A DNA stretch of 17,319 bases from an uncultured Bacillus sp. (GCA_934215995.1 CAKQBC010000015.1:1-17319); one strand, 5' to 3'; positions 1 to 6,484 are shown, counted from the stretch's first letter. Notes: generated by a model not told the origin, from the letters alone. Program-made: numbers and translations.

Positions 1-17
1 ACATGTACTTGATACAT
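1..17 (-). CDS. 5' end of an unidentified gene leaving the window
   Basis: Only the first five codons and part of a sixth are inside the window (ATG at 17-15, reading M-Y-Q-V-H on the minus strand). The case for a real start is the ribosome binding site AAGAGGAGG seven bases upstream, and a sigma-A-like promoter further upstream (-35 TTGTAA at 127-122, -10 TATAGA at 104-99, 17-base spacer). The product cannot be identified from so few residues. It is divergent from the glycosylase operon. Confidence 0.6.
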
Positions 18-71
18 TTTTATTCCTCCTCTTTTCTTTGTACGTACCCTTTGTTCATTTATTTATTTTTA

Positions 72-93
72 AAAGCACCATGCAAAGTGCTTT
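72..93 (-). other. Hairpin in the leader of the left-edge gene
   Basis: AAAGCAC (72-78) and GTGCTTT (87-93) form a perfect 7-bp stem with an 8-base loop. It lies at the very 5' end of the predicted minus-strand leader. It has no U-run in either direction that would make it a convincing terminator, so it may be an mRNA-stabilising or regulatory leader structure. The rest of the 18-225 gap shows nothing else I can name. Confidence 0.35.
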
Positions 94-98
94 GATGT

Positions 99-127
99 TC
101 TATATATTCCACCAATCCCAATTACAA
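99..127 (-). promoter_or_regulatory. Sigma-A-type promoter of the left-edge gene
   Basis: On the minus strand, TTGTAA (127-122) is followed after 17 bases by TATAGA (104-99). A transcript would begin near 92 and start with the 72-93 hairpin before the start codon at 17. Spacing is ideal and each box matches the consensus at four or five positions. This is inferred from consensus only. Confidence 0.45.
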
Positions 128-225
128 AACATAAAATCGAAAAACAGCCTGGCCCTTGCGGGAGATTGTTCATTAAACCCGCCGGTCCCAATCAGTTTCT
201 GAGCGCCTGGCCAATAGGCAATCTT

Positions 226-255
226 TTGATATAGCCTGCGATATTCATGTAGAAT
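226..255 (+). promoter_or_regulatory. Sigma-A-type promoter of the glycosylase-ywdI-ywdK operon
   Basis: TTGATA (226-231) and TAGAAT (250-255) are separated by 18 bases, each matching five of six consensus positions. It lies about 90 bases upstream of the first gene, and no terminator is visible before 2091, so it could drive all four genes. Confidence 0.55.
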
Positions 256-347
256 GTATGGTGATTGGCCGGGCTGTACAGGGTTTAGGCTTGTTGTAGT
301 GAGTATAGCCGGGTGAAATAAAAGATTGAAAGAGGGGTGTTGCTTTA

Positions 348-1058
348 ATGCTGTTGCCAGTCAATGTCCATTCATCCTGGGAGCCGTTTTTGACGCAGGG
401 GATTATGGAGAAGCTGGATGAAATAGAAAGAAAGATAGGGACTGACTACAATCCGGACAGGGCAGAAGCCGTTCTGCGATTTCTTACGACAGACCTTCAC
501 AAAGTCAAAGTGATCTGGCTTGGCCAGGATGTCTACCCAATGAAGGGGGCAGCCACCGGAAGATCATTTGAAGTAGGGGGATTAACGGACTGGGTCCGTC
601 CATTCCGCCAGGTTTCCCTGAAAAACATATTGAGGCTTCTCCATAAGCAATACAATGGGATTGAAAGATATGAAGATATAAAGCCTTTTTCGGAGGTTAA
701 GAAGGAAATTGCATCAGGACAATTTCCGGTTCCTGATCCTCATGAATGGTTTGATTCCCTTGAAAGGCAAGGGGTTTTGTTTCTGAATACTTCATTTACG
801 TGTGAAACGGGCAAACCGAATAGTCATAAGCATATTTGGAGTGAATTCTCACAGGAGGTGCTTCATTATATCTCCAGGGTGCGGCCGGACTGTATCTGGT
901 TTCTCTGGGGAAAAGAAGCAATCGGCATGAAAACATTTATTCCGAAAGGCATCTTCTTTGAAAGCCGTCATCCGATGATGTGCAGCAGCAAGTATCCGGA
1001 TGATTTTCTGAAATTCACTGGATTTGAACAGACAAAACAGATGATTAAATGGATCTGA
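348..1058 (+). CDS. Divergent uracil-DNA glycosylase superfamily protein
   Basis: The 236-residue protein has the family 1 uracil-DNA glycosylase landmarks in order: a GQDVYP motif at 59-64 (canonical GQDPYH, with catalytic Asp61 and the methyl-blocking Tyr63 kept), a base-stacking Phe at 74, LNTSFT at 146-151 (uracil-binding Asn147), SH followed by W at 159-164, and RHP at 207-209 (His208 equivalent to E. coli His187). The expected role is removal of uracil from DNA in base excision repair. The motifs are not canonical: Pro and His of GQDPYH are replaced by Val and Pro, and HPSPLS reads HPMMCS, so the DNA-intercalating Leu is gone. GQDVYP resembles the GIDPYP motif of poxvirus glycosylases. 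It sits where B. subtilis ung (ywdG) lies, directly before ywdI-like genes, but the motif differences make me withhold that symbol. AGAGGGGT precedes the ATG. Confidence 0.8.
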   Translation: MLLPVNVHSSWEPFLTQGIMEKLDEIERKIGTDYNPDRAEAVLRFLTTDLHKVKVIWLGQDVYPMKGAATGRSFEVGGLTDWVRPFRQVSLKNILRLLHKQYNGIERYEDIKPFSEVKKEIASGQFPVPDPHEWFDSLERQGVLFLNTSFTCETGKPNSHKHIWSEFSQEVLHYISRVRPDCIWFLWGKEAIGMKTFIPKGIFFESRHPMMCSSKYPDDFLKFTGFEQTKQMIKWI

Positions 1059-1077
1059 AATCGATTTTTTACGACAA

Positions 1078-1093
1078 TGTTTCACATGAAACA
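1078..1093. promoter_or_regulatory. Candidate parS (ParB/Spo0J binding site)
   Basis: The 16 bases TGTTTCACATGAAACA differ from the Bacillus parS consensus TGTTNCACGTGAAACA only at the ninth base (A for G), leaving an almost perfect inverted repeat. It lies in the gap after the glycosylase gene. Family knowledge: B. subtilis carries about ten parS sites in the origin-proximal part of the chromosome, including sites around 330-334 degrees, which is where the homologous genes map. ParB would load here and spread, recruiting SMC for origin segregation. That this site is bound is inferred. Confidence 0.7.
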
Positions 1094-1122
1094 TGATAAA
1101 GCGACAGGGGGATGACAAGCTT

Positions 1123-1356
1123 TTGAACGGGAGAATAAACTGTATGAAATGCCGCCATTATTTTGTCACATGGGATCCGGGTGCACCAAAGGGATGCCGT
1201 TTTTTCGGGTTTAAGTCTAGGGAAATGCCATCTGTCGTTGTTTTACGGTCTTCAGGCAGGCCATGCCTGAAGTTTGAAGTGAGAAAAAAAGGAGGCCGCC
1301 AAGTTAGGAGCGGACAGGCGCATATGGTAAAATTAATTGAAACTTCACTAAACTGA
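1123..1356 (+). CDS. Small four-cysteine protein of unknown function
   Basis: A 77-residue basic protein with cysteines at 7, 10, 25 and 48 in a CxxC...C...C arrangement, followed by a conserved-looking core (R-H-Y-F-V-T-W-D-P, then G-C-R-F-F-G-F-K). The layout suggests a small zinc-binding fold; no enzyme motif is visible. I remember homologues next to uracil-DNA glycosylase genes, sometimes automatically annotated as uracil-DNA glycosylase, but the sequence here has no glycosylase motif. The TTG start is chosen because AGGGGGAT lies about ten bases upstream; the in-frame ATG at 1093 has no ribosome binding site and overlaps the parS-like site. An ATG at 1144 would lose the first cysteine. 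The gene is 33 bases from ywdI, in the same operon. Confidence 0.72.
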   Translation: MNGRINCMKCRHYFVTWDPGAPKGCRFFGFKSREMPSVVVLRSSGRPCLKFEVRKKGGRQVRSGQAHMVKLIETSLN

Positions 1357-1388
1357 ATGAACTGAAAATGTACGCCAGAGGTGGAAAT

Positions 1389-1658
1389 ATGGATATTTCA
1401 ACAAAAACAATAGTGGAAAAAATGGAGTCACTGATTGGCCAGGCCAGGAATTCTTCATCCGATCATGAAATGCAGGCTTATGCGACAGCCATAAAAACGC
1501 TTTGTGAACTGATTTTGGAGCAAGGGCCTCCGGAACAGGCGGCGCTGACTCCAGCGAAGTCTGAGGGATTTGCGAATCCGGAAACAGTTTCTTCTGCGGT
1601 TCCCGATAAGCCGATGAAAATTGATGAAGCCAATGGCGGCTCATTACTGGATTTTTGA
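1389..1658 (+). CDS. ywdI: YwdI family protein (DUF5327)
   Basis: An 89-residue acidic, mostly helical protein beginning M-D-I-S, with the helical core E-K-M-E-S-L-I and Y-A-T-A-I-K-T-L-C-E-L-I-L typical of YwdI and a low-complexity Pro/Ala-rich C-terminal half ending G-G-S-L-L-D-F. Function unknown. The ATG at 1389 is preferred over the in-frame ATG at 1368 because GAGGTGG lies just upstream of 1389 and the first residues then match YwdI as I remember it. Its place between a glycosylase gene and ywdK matches the B. subtilis order. Confidence 0.8.
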   Translation: MDISTKTIVEKMESLIGQARNSSSDHEMQAYATAIKTLCELILEQGPPEQAALTPAKSEGFANPETVSSAVPDKPMKIDEANGGSLLDF

Positions 1659-1704
1659 ATACCGGCTTAAGCCGAATAAATAGCAAATGTTAATGGGGGT
1701 AGAC

Positions 1705-2079
1705 ATGATGAAGCTTTTTATTACAATTGGGGCGATCAGCGCATTTCTTTCTGTTGCCCTGGGAGCTTTCGGGGCACACATGCTTGAAGGGAGAATACCT
1801 GCAAAGTATATCGATACATGGGGGAAAGGTGTACAATATCAAATGTTCCATGCTGCCGGCCTACTTATTGTCGGATTGCTGGCAGGGAAAATAGGGACGC
1901 CATCTGTGCTTAATTGGTCAGGCTGGCTGATGTTATTCGGTACAGTTGTTTTTTCCGGAAGCCTCTATGTATTAAGCGTAACGCAAATCAAAGTTCTTGG
2001 TGCCATTACGCCGATTGGGGGAGTGTCCTTCCTTGCGGCCTGGGTACTGCTGATCATTGCTGTAAATAAATATTTATAG
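1705..2079 (+). CDS. ywdK: YwdK, DUF423 small membrane protein
   Basis: A 124-residue integral membrane protein with four predicted hydrophobic segments (about residues 3-22, 45-62, 71-90 and 96-120). The N-terminal L-G-A-F-G-A-H and the following Q-Y-Q-M-F-H-A motif are signatures of the DUF423/YwdK family, whose function is unknown. The start is taken at the ATG of 1705 with GGGGGT immediately upstream; ATG 1708 is also possible, and the in-frame ATG at 1687 has no ribosome binding site. It is the last gene of the operon and is followed at once by a terminator. Confidence 0.85.
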   Translation: MMKLFITIGAISAFLSVALGAFGAHMLEGRIPAKYIDTWGKGVQYQMFHAAGLLIVGLLAGKIGTPSVLNWSGWLMLFGTVVFSGSLYVLSVTQIKVLGAITPIGGVSFLAAWVLLIIAVNKYL

Positions 2080-2090
2080 GAACAGGAATA

Positions 2091-2118
2091 AAACCCTTGC
2101 AGATTCTGCAAGGGTTTT
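2091..2118. terminator. Bidirectional terminator between ywdK and gerQ
   Basis: AAACCCTTGCA (2091-2101) pairs perfectly with TGCAAGGGTTT (2107-2117) around a five-base loop. A-rich bases before and T-rich bases after the stem let it act for ywdK on the plus strand and gerQ on the minus strand. Confidence 0.88.
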
Positions 2119-2126
2119 ATTTATCC

Positions 2127-2696
2127 TTATCTTGGTTGGTAGGGCACCGTTGGCATCATGCCGCCCCTGAATGGATAATCGTATTCGATTTCTTCATCAA
2201 ATGTGACATAGTCCAGGTTCACCATCAGAAGCAATATCCGCATCCCTGTTTGGGGATCGCTGATGATGATATGGTCGCGTCCTGCTGCTTCAATGATGCC
2301 TTTGAATTTTTTGGCGTTCCATTCCATGTTATTTTCATATGTCATATAAAAGGTTGCTAATTTTCCCTTGTTCAGACGAAGGATATTTTCTACGAAGGAT
2401 TGGTTTAACGGAAGCATGCCAGGCAAATTACTAAGGCTGTTTGAACCTTGAGTGCCTCCGGAAAAGCTTCCTGGGATCTGGCCTACAGGTATAAGAGTGC
2501 CCCCTGAAGCCTCCAATGGCCCGCCGACATATTGGGTTTGCTGAGTCGGCTGCTGGGTCGGCAATGGCTGCTGCGTATAAACAGGCTGTTGCCCGGGCAT
2601 ATTCTGCATCCCTTGGGTTCCTCCATAATATTGCTGTTGTTGCCTAGGAACTGAATAAATTGGGTTCACATATTGATTCGAGCCATTTTGAGTCAT
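2127..2696 (-). CDS. gerQ: Spore coat/germination protein GerQ
   Basis: A 189-residue protein with a Gln/Pro/Tyr-rich low-complexity N-terminal half (about residues 1-95) and a conserved C-terminal domain (98-176) with the GerQ features Q-S-F-V-E-N-I-L-R-L-N-K-G-K, E-W-N-A-K-K-F-K-G and F-D-E-E-I-E-Y. In B. subtilis GerQ is an inner spore coat protein needed for CwlJ to localise and act in germination, and it is cross-linked late by transglutaminase Tgl. Start: ATG at 2696 with GGAGG seven bases upstream; the in-frame ATG at 2717 lacks a site. It lies 132 bases downstream of cwlJ, its functional partner. Odd: no lysine in the first 109 residues, unlike B. subtilis GerQ, whose cross-linking lysines are at the extreme N-terminus. 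Confidence 0.93.
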   Translation of the reverse strand: MTQNGSNQYVNPIYSVPRQQQQYYGGTQGMQNMPGQQPVYTQQPLPTQQPTQQTQYVGGPLEASGGTLIPVGQIPGSFSGGTQGSNSLSNLPGMLPLNQSFVENILRLNKGKLATFYMTYENNMEWNAKKFKGIIEAAGRDHIIISDPQTGMRILLLMVNLDYVTFDEEIEYDYPFRGGMMPTVPYQPR

Positions 2697-2828
2697 TATA
2701 TAACCTCCATATTCCATTTTATAAAAATGCCAGTAGCCGCCTGGAAATGAAAAGGGAGGAATCGGTTACGTATTCTGGCAGAAGGCGGATATAAAAGGAA
2801 AGTGCCGCTTGAAGGCGAACTTCCTGCT

Positions 2829-3260
2829 TTAGTAAGTTGAATAAACGTCAGGGCATTCATCACCCGACGGGGCAAAAAAGCAATGGCTCTTGTAGCGGCC
2901 TTCATTTGCCTGGTTATACCAGGTTGGAGGGCAATCGCCCTCGGGCTTGAAAAACCACAAGGCATAGGAAGCTGGAAAGAACCTTTCCCCATTCACTACT
3001 CTCCGTGCCAGATCAATATCCCTTTGTCGTGCTTTCTGATAAAAATAACCTTTTTGGGTGGCTTCAAAGCCGCCGGGATTCTGGAAGACCATATCTTCAA
3101 TGCTTCTGATTTGCTTGAAATCAAGGCAATTCGCCCTCACCCGGTTAACGCCGACATTCCCGACCATCAGCATGCCGAGCTCGCCTTCGCCTTCAGCTTC
3201 TGCGCGCATAAGGCGGGCCAGTAATTTAAGCCCCTCTTCGTTGTATGGAATGACGCCCAT
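2829..3260 (-). CDS. cwlJ: Spore cortex-lytic hydrolase CwlJ
   Basis: A 143-residue protein matching the SleB/CwlJ hydrolase domain over its whole length: A-R-L-M-R-A-E-A-E-G-E at 15-25 with the family's conserved acidic residues, V-G-N-V-G-V-N-R, the central G-Y-F-Y-Q and N-G-E-R segments, and C-P-P-T-W-Y-N-Q at 110-117. It has no signal peptide, as expected for CwlJ, which is made in the mother cell and deposited in the coat. It degrades muramic-lactam cortex peptidoglycan at germination, triggered by Ca-dipicolinate. The ATG at 3260 has GAGGTG six bases upstream and gives the usual length; a GTG at 3269 is the alternative. Gene order cwlJ-gerQ follows the B. cereus group rather than B. subtilis, where the two are far apart. 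Confidence 0.93.
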   Translation of the reverse strand: MGVIPYNEEGLKLLARLMRAEAEGEGELGMLMVGNVGVNRVRANCLDFKQIRSIEDMVFQNPGGFEATQKGYFYQKARQRDIDLARRVVNGERFFPASYALWFFKPEGDCPPTWYNQANEGRYKSHCFFAPSGDECPDVYSTY

Positions 3261-3319
3261 TCTGTTCACCTCATCATGAATCGCGGTCTGTTGCCTATAT
3301 GTGACTGCCTACTGTTCCA

Positions 3320-3347
3320 TGTATATGCAACGGGCCAAAAAGAATGC
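3320..3347 (-). promoter_or_regulatory. Possible sigma-E promoter for cwlJ-gerQ
   Basis: On the minus strand, GCATTCT (3347-3341) then a 13-base gap and CATATACA (3327-3320) partly match the mother-cell sigma-E consensus KMATATT...CATACAHT, about 60 bases upstream of the cwlJ start. Both genes are sigma-E-dependent in B. subtilis, which is why I looked; the sequence match alone is weak. Confidence 0.35.
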
Positions 3348-3348
3348 A

Positions 3349-3377
3349 TAAAAAAAACCTGCCTGAAAAGGGCAGGT
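3349..3377 (-). terminator. Terminator of hemQ
   Basis: Read on the minus strand, ACCTGCC (3377-3371) and GGCAGGT (3363-3357) form a stem around a seven-base loop, followed by eight T residues (3356-3349). It starts ten bases after the hemQ stop codon and separates hemQ from cwlJ. Confidence 0.9.
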
Positions 3378-3386
3378 CTTCATCTG

Positions 3387-4130
3387 TTAGATTGAAAGGA
3401 AGGAGGATACTTTATCTTCTTCCAGGATATTGCCCACGAAGAAGGAGCCGAACTCCCCGTAACGGGCGCTTACTTCGTCAAAACGCATTTCATAGACTAG
3501 TTTTTTGAATTGCAGGACGTCGTCGGCAAACAGGGTAACGCCCCATTCGTAATCGTCGAAACCGACAGAGCCTGTGATGATTTGCTTCACTTTTCCGGCG
3601 TATTGGCGGCCGATCATCCCATGGTCGCGCATCATTCTTCGGCGGTCATCCATCGGAAGCATGTACCAGTTGTCCTCGCCTTGGCGTTTTTTATCCATCG
3701 GATAGAAGCAAACGTGTTTGGCTTTTGGCAAAATCGGGTTCAGGCGTGCCATGATCTGCGGATTTTGATATGGATCCTCATCGCCAGGAAGATAGTTTCC
3801 TAGCTCTACTACAGATACATATGAATGTGCCGGAACTGTATACTCAGCCAGTTTGGATTTATTGAATTCATTTTCGATTTCATTCAATTCTTCCATCGTA
3901 GGGCGGAGAATCATCATCATGAAATCTGCTTTTTGGCCTACAATCGTGTACAGAGCATGGCTGCCTTTGTTATCCGCCTGAACGCCGTTCCACTTTTCAA
4001 CCATTGCCGAAAACTCAGAAATCGCTGTTTGGCGCTCGTCATCGGAAAGCATTTTCCAGATTGTCCAGTCTATTGTTCGGAAATCGTGCAAACAATACCA
4101 ACCATCTAATGTTTGTGCTGGTTCACTCAT
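3387..4130 (-). CDS. hemQ: Coproheme decarboxylase HemQ
   Basis: A 247-residue chlorite dismutase-family protein of normal length. HemQ converts coproheme III to heme b by oxidative decarboxylation of two propionates, the last step of the coproporphyrin-dependent pathway of Gram-positive bacteria, in the cytoplasm. The catalytic tyrosine is Tyr143 in Y-P-M-D-K-K-R, the proximal heme ligand is His170 in R-D-H-G-M-I-G-R, and a conserved distal Gln is at 183. The [10 protein letters not shown] segment (195-204) is also typical. ATG at 4130 follows GGGAGTGAT. It is monocistronic, with its own terminator, and divergent from pta, as in B. subtilis (ywfI-ywfJ). Confidence 0.95.
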   Translation of the reverse strand: MSEPAQTLDGWYCLHDFRTIDWTIWKMLSDDERQTAISEFSAMVEKWNGVQADNKGSHALYTIVGQKADFMMMILRPTMEELNEIENEFNKSKLAEYTVPAHSYVSVVELGNYLPGDEDPYQNPQIMARLNPILPKAKHVCFYPMDKKRQGEDNWYMLPMDDRRRMMRDHGMIGRQYAGKVKQIITGSVGFDDYEWGVTLFADDVLQFKKLVYEMRFDEVSARYGEFGSFFVGNILEEDKVSSFLSI

Positions 4131-4166
4131 TCAGATCACTCCCATATACCTTCTATTTTCATGAAT

Positions 4167-4175
4167 ACTATATCA
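4167..4175 (-). promoter_or_regulatory. Possible extended -10 promoter of hemQ
   Basis: On the minus strand TGATATAGT (4175-4167) is an extended -10 element, about 30 bases from the hemQ start codon. No convincing -35 box is present at 17 bases, so this is tentative. Confidence 0.4.
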
Positions 4176-4433
4176 CAATCATCAGAAAATATAGTTTTTT
4201 AAGCTCTCTTGCCATGAAGTTGTAAGAAATTCAAGAATAATGAAATGAAGCTGCCGCTCTCGCTGACAAGTTGAAAGTTCTTGCCCGTGTATAGGGAAGC
4301 AAGTGACATTTCTTTGTCCAGCTGGTTTCAAAGGGCATGAACAAGGAAACTATGCATATGTAAACAATGGGATATCGAAGGTGCAGCATTCTATGGGGGA
4401 TTGCAGAGCAAGAGGAACTCTTCCATAGAAATT

Positions 4434-4459
4434 TTGGCAAATTTTCAGTATGCTATAAA
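4434..4459 (+). promoter_or_regulatory. Probable promoter of pta
   Basis: TGCTATAAA (4451-4459) is an extended -10 element just upstream of pta. TTGGCA at 4434-4439 is a good -35 box but the spacer is only 14 bases, so the extended -10 may carry most of the activity. The rest of the 4131-4484 gap holds no gene I can support. I looked for a CcpA cre site, since pta is CcpA-activated in B. subtilis, and did not find a clear one. Confidence 0.5.
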
Positions 4460-4484
4460 TATCTAGATAGAGGGAGGGAAACAT

Positions 4485-5462
4485 GTGAGCGATTTATTTT
4501 CATCATTGAAAGAAAGAGTGAAGGGAAATAACGTCAAGATTGTATTTCCTGAAGGGATGGATGACCGTGTACTAGAAGCTGTCGGCCGTCTTGCAGCGGA
4601 ACAAATCCTGACTCCTATTATAATCGGAAACATAGAAGCGATTGAACAGAAGGCGAAAGAACTTGATATATCCCTGAAAGCAGCAGAAATCTACGATCCA
4701 GGAAATTATATTATGATGGATGAGCTTGTATCTGCATTTGTGGAGCGTCGTAAAGGCAAGATGTCACCGGAAGAAGCCCGTGAATTGCTCCTTGATGAGA
4801 ATTATTTCGGGACGATGCTCGTATACGCCGGAAAAGCGGATGGGCTTGTAAGCGGGGCGGCACATCCGACAGCCGACACTGTACGTCCTGCACTTCAGCT
4901 TATTAAGACAAAGCAGGGCATCAAGAAAACATCGGGTGTATTCATTATGGTGCGCGAAGATGAAAAGTATGTGTTCGCCGATTGTGCGATCAACATCTCT
5001 CCGGACAGCCAGGACCTGGCTGAAATCGCGGTTGAAAGTGCAAAAACAGCCAAAATGTTCGGCATTGAACCGAAAGTGGCCATGTTAAGCTTCTCTACAA
5101 AAGGTTCGGCGCAATCAGAGGAAACGGAAAAAGTTTCGGCTGCGGTCGAGATTGCTAAGCAAATCGATCCATTCTTGCTTGTGGACGGAGAATTCCAATT
5201 TGATGCAGCATTCGTTCCTTCAGTGGCGGCTGCCAAAGCACCTGATTCGGTCATCCAAGGCGATGCCAATGTATTTGTTTTCCCAAGCCTTGAAGCAGGC
5301 AACATCGGTTATAAAATAGCACAGCGCCTTGGCGGCTTTGAAGCTGTCGGCCCGATCCTGCAAGGATTGAACAAGCCGGTCAACGACTTATCCCGGGGCT
5401 GTTCAAGTGAAGACGTATATAAATTGGCGCTGATTACAGCTGGACAAGCCCTTAATCAGTAG
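4485..5462 (+). CDS. pta: Phosphate acetyltransferase
   Basis: A 325-residue short-form phosphotransacetylase (class I, no N-terminal regulatory domain). It interconverts acetyl-CoA and acetyl phosphate, which acetate kinase then uses to make ATP and acetate. Family signatures run throughout: V-F-P-E-G at 21-25, V-S-G-A-A-H-P-T-A-D-T at 122-132, F-A-D-C-A-I-N and the following P-D-S-Q-D-L-A-E-I-A segment, M-L-S-F-S-T-K-G-S-A, and P-S-L-E-A-G-N-I-G-Y-K near the C-terminus. The start is GTG with AGGGAGGG six bases upstream. lipL follows 97 bases downstream with no terminator between, so the two may share a transcript. Confidence 0.96.
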   Translation: MSDLFSSLKERVKGNNVKIVFPEGMDDRVLEAVGRLAAEQILTPIIIGNIEAIEQKAKELDISLKAAEIYDPGNYIMMDELVSAFVERRKGKMSPEEARELLLDENYFGTMLVYAGKADGLVSGAAHPTADTVRPALQLIKTKQGIKKTSGVFIMVREDEKYVFADCAINISPDSQDLAEIAVESAKTAKMFGIEPKVAMLSFSTKGSAQSEETEKVSAAVEIAKQIDPFLLVDGEFQFDAAFVPSVAAAKAPDSVIQGDANVFVFPSLEAGNIGYKIAQRLGGFEAVGPILQGLNKPVNDLSRGCSSEDVYKLALITAGQALNQ

Positions 5463-5559
5463 TGGAAAGGCAAGGTTTTTTCTCTCCTGACTATTCGGCC
5501 GGCAAGGCTGGCGGAAGGCGGGAAAGCACAAGCCGCTTGCAAAAAAGAGAGGCAAAGCT

Positions 5560-6405
5560 ATGAGTAAAGAAAACTCTTTGATAAGACAGAAGGTTTGGAG
5601 AATCATTGACCAGACGACAATGGGCCCAGGTTTTTCGGCATTGAATTCATTTGCGATAGACGATGCGCTATGCACGGTTTCGGGGAAAGGCCTGATTCCG
5701 GCCACTGCCCGGGCGTGGGTCCATCCGCCGACTGTGGTTCTGGGCATACAGGATGGGCGCCTTCCCTATTTGGATGAGGGTGTTGGCTTTTTGCATGCAC
5801 AGGGCTATGATGCGGTCATACGCAATTCGGGCGGCTTAGCTGTCGTACTGGATGAAGGTGTATTAAATCTCTCTTTAATATTCAATGAGCAGCAAGGACG
5901 CATTGATATCAACCGTGGCTATGACGCAATGGCCGGGTTGGTAACCGAAATGTTTGCCGGCTATGGCGTGAATATTGAAGCGCGAGAGATAACGGGCTCT
6001 TACTGCCCGGGAAGCTACGACCTCAGCATCGGAGGCAGAAAGTTTGCGGGAATTTCCCAGAGGAGAATCCGGCATGGCGTAGCCGTCCAGGTTTACCTCT
6101 GTGTATCAGGCAGCGGTTCTGAACGGGCGGAACTGGTGAAGGAGTTCTATCACCGGAGCAAAAGACAGGCCGAAACAAAGTTTGCCTATCCTGAAATAAA
6201 ACCTGGGGTCATGGCCTCGCTCAGCGAGCTATTTCAAGAAGAGCTATCGATACAGGATGTGATGAAGAAGCTTCTCCTCACCCTCCATAAGAATGGGGAA
6301 TCCATCTATTCATCCCAGCTTTCCGAAGAAGAGGCTGACCTGTTCGGGGCATATTTCACCCGGATCAAGGACCGGAATGAACGAATAAAACCGCGGACTC
6401 CTTAA
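5560..6405 (+). CDS. lipL: Octanoyl-[GcvH]:protein N-octanoyltransferase LipL
   Basis: A 281-residue biotin/lipoate ligase-fold protein. LipL moves octanoyl groups from GcvH to the E2 subunits of 2-oxoacid dehydrogenases, part of the B. subtilis lipoate relay. The catalytic cysteine is Cys149 in T-G-S-Y-C-P-G-S-Y-D-L, which separates LipL from LplA-type ligases, and the conserved lysine is Lys161 in I-G-G-R-K-F-A-G-I-S-Q-R-R. R-N-S-G-G-L-A-V-V (88-96) matches the RRxGGG-like substrate-loop motif. ATG at 5560 has AAGAGAGG seven bases upstream. Its neighbour pta also uses acetyl-CoA, the product of the lipoylated pyruvate dehydrogenase. The stop codon lies inside the loop of its own terminator. 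Confidence 0.93.
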   Translation: MSKENSLIRQKVWRIIDQTTMGPGFSALNSFAIDDALCTVSGKGLIPATARAWVHPPTVVLGIQDGRLPYLDEGVGFLHAQGYDAVIRNSGGLAVVLDEGVLNLSLIFNEQQGRIDINRGYDAMAGLVTEMFAGYGVNIEAREITGSYCPGSYDLSIGGRKFAGISQRRIRHGVAVQVYLCVSGSGSERAELVKEFYHRSKRQAETKFAYPEIKPGVMASLSELFQEELSIQDVMKKLLLTLHKNGESIYSSQLSEEEADLFGAYFTRIKDRNERIKPRTP

Positions 6406-6419
6406 AGTCGCGGTTTTTA
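6387..6419. terminator. Bidirectional terminator between lipL and rsfA
   Basis: AAACCGCG-G-ACT (about 6387-6398) pairs with AGTCGCGGTTT (6406-6416) with one bulged G, followed by a T-run on the plus strand and preceded by A residues that give a T-run on the minus strand. The lipL stop codon TAA (6403-6405) is in the loop. Confidence 0.85.
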
Positions 6420-6484
6420 TTGGGAAAAGCTACACGATTCCGGGATAACATCCAGCGCAGGGGGACGGAATGGCTGGTGAGGTT

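Noticed and set aside
849..1118. An 89-codon minus-strand frame opposite the glycosylase gene.
   Set aside because: It lies mostly antisense to a clear gene, covers the parS-like site, and has no supporting ribosome binding site or family features.
4131..4484. Search for a CcpA cre site upstream of pta.
   Set aside because: No stretch matches the cre consensus well enough to report, even though B. subtilis pta is CcpA-activated.
6003..6016. CCCGGGAA resembling the core of a Noc binding site (ATTTCCCGGGAAAT).
   Set aside because: The flanking bases do not match and it lies in the conserved catalytic-cysteine region of lipL, so coding constraint explains it.
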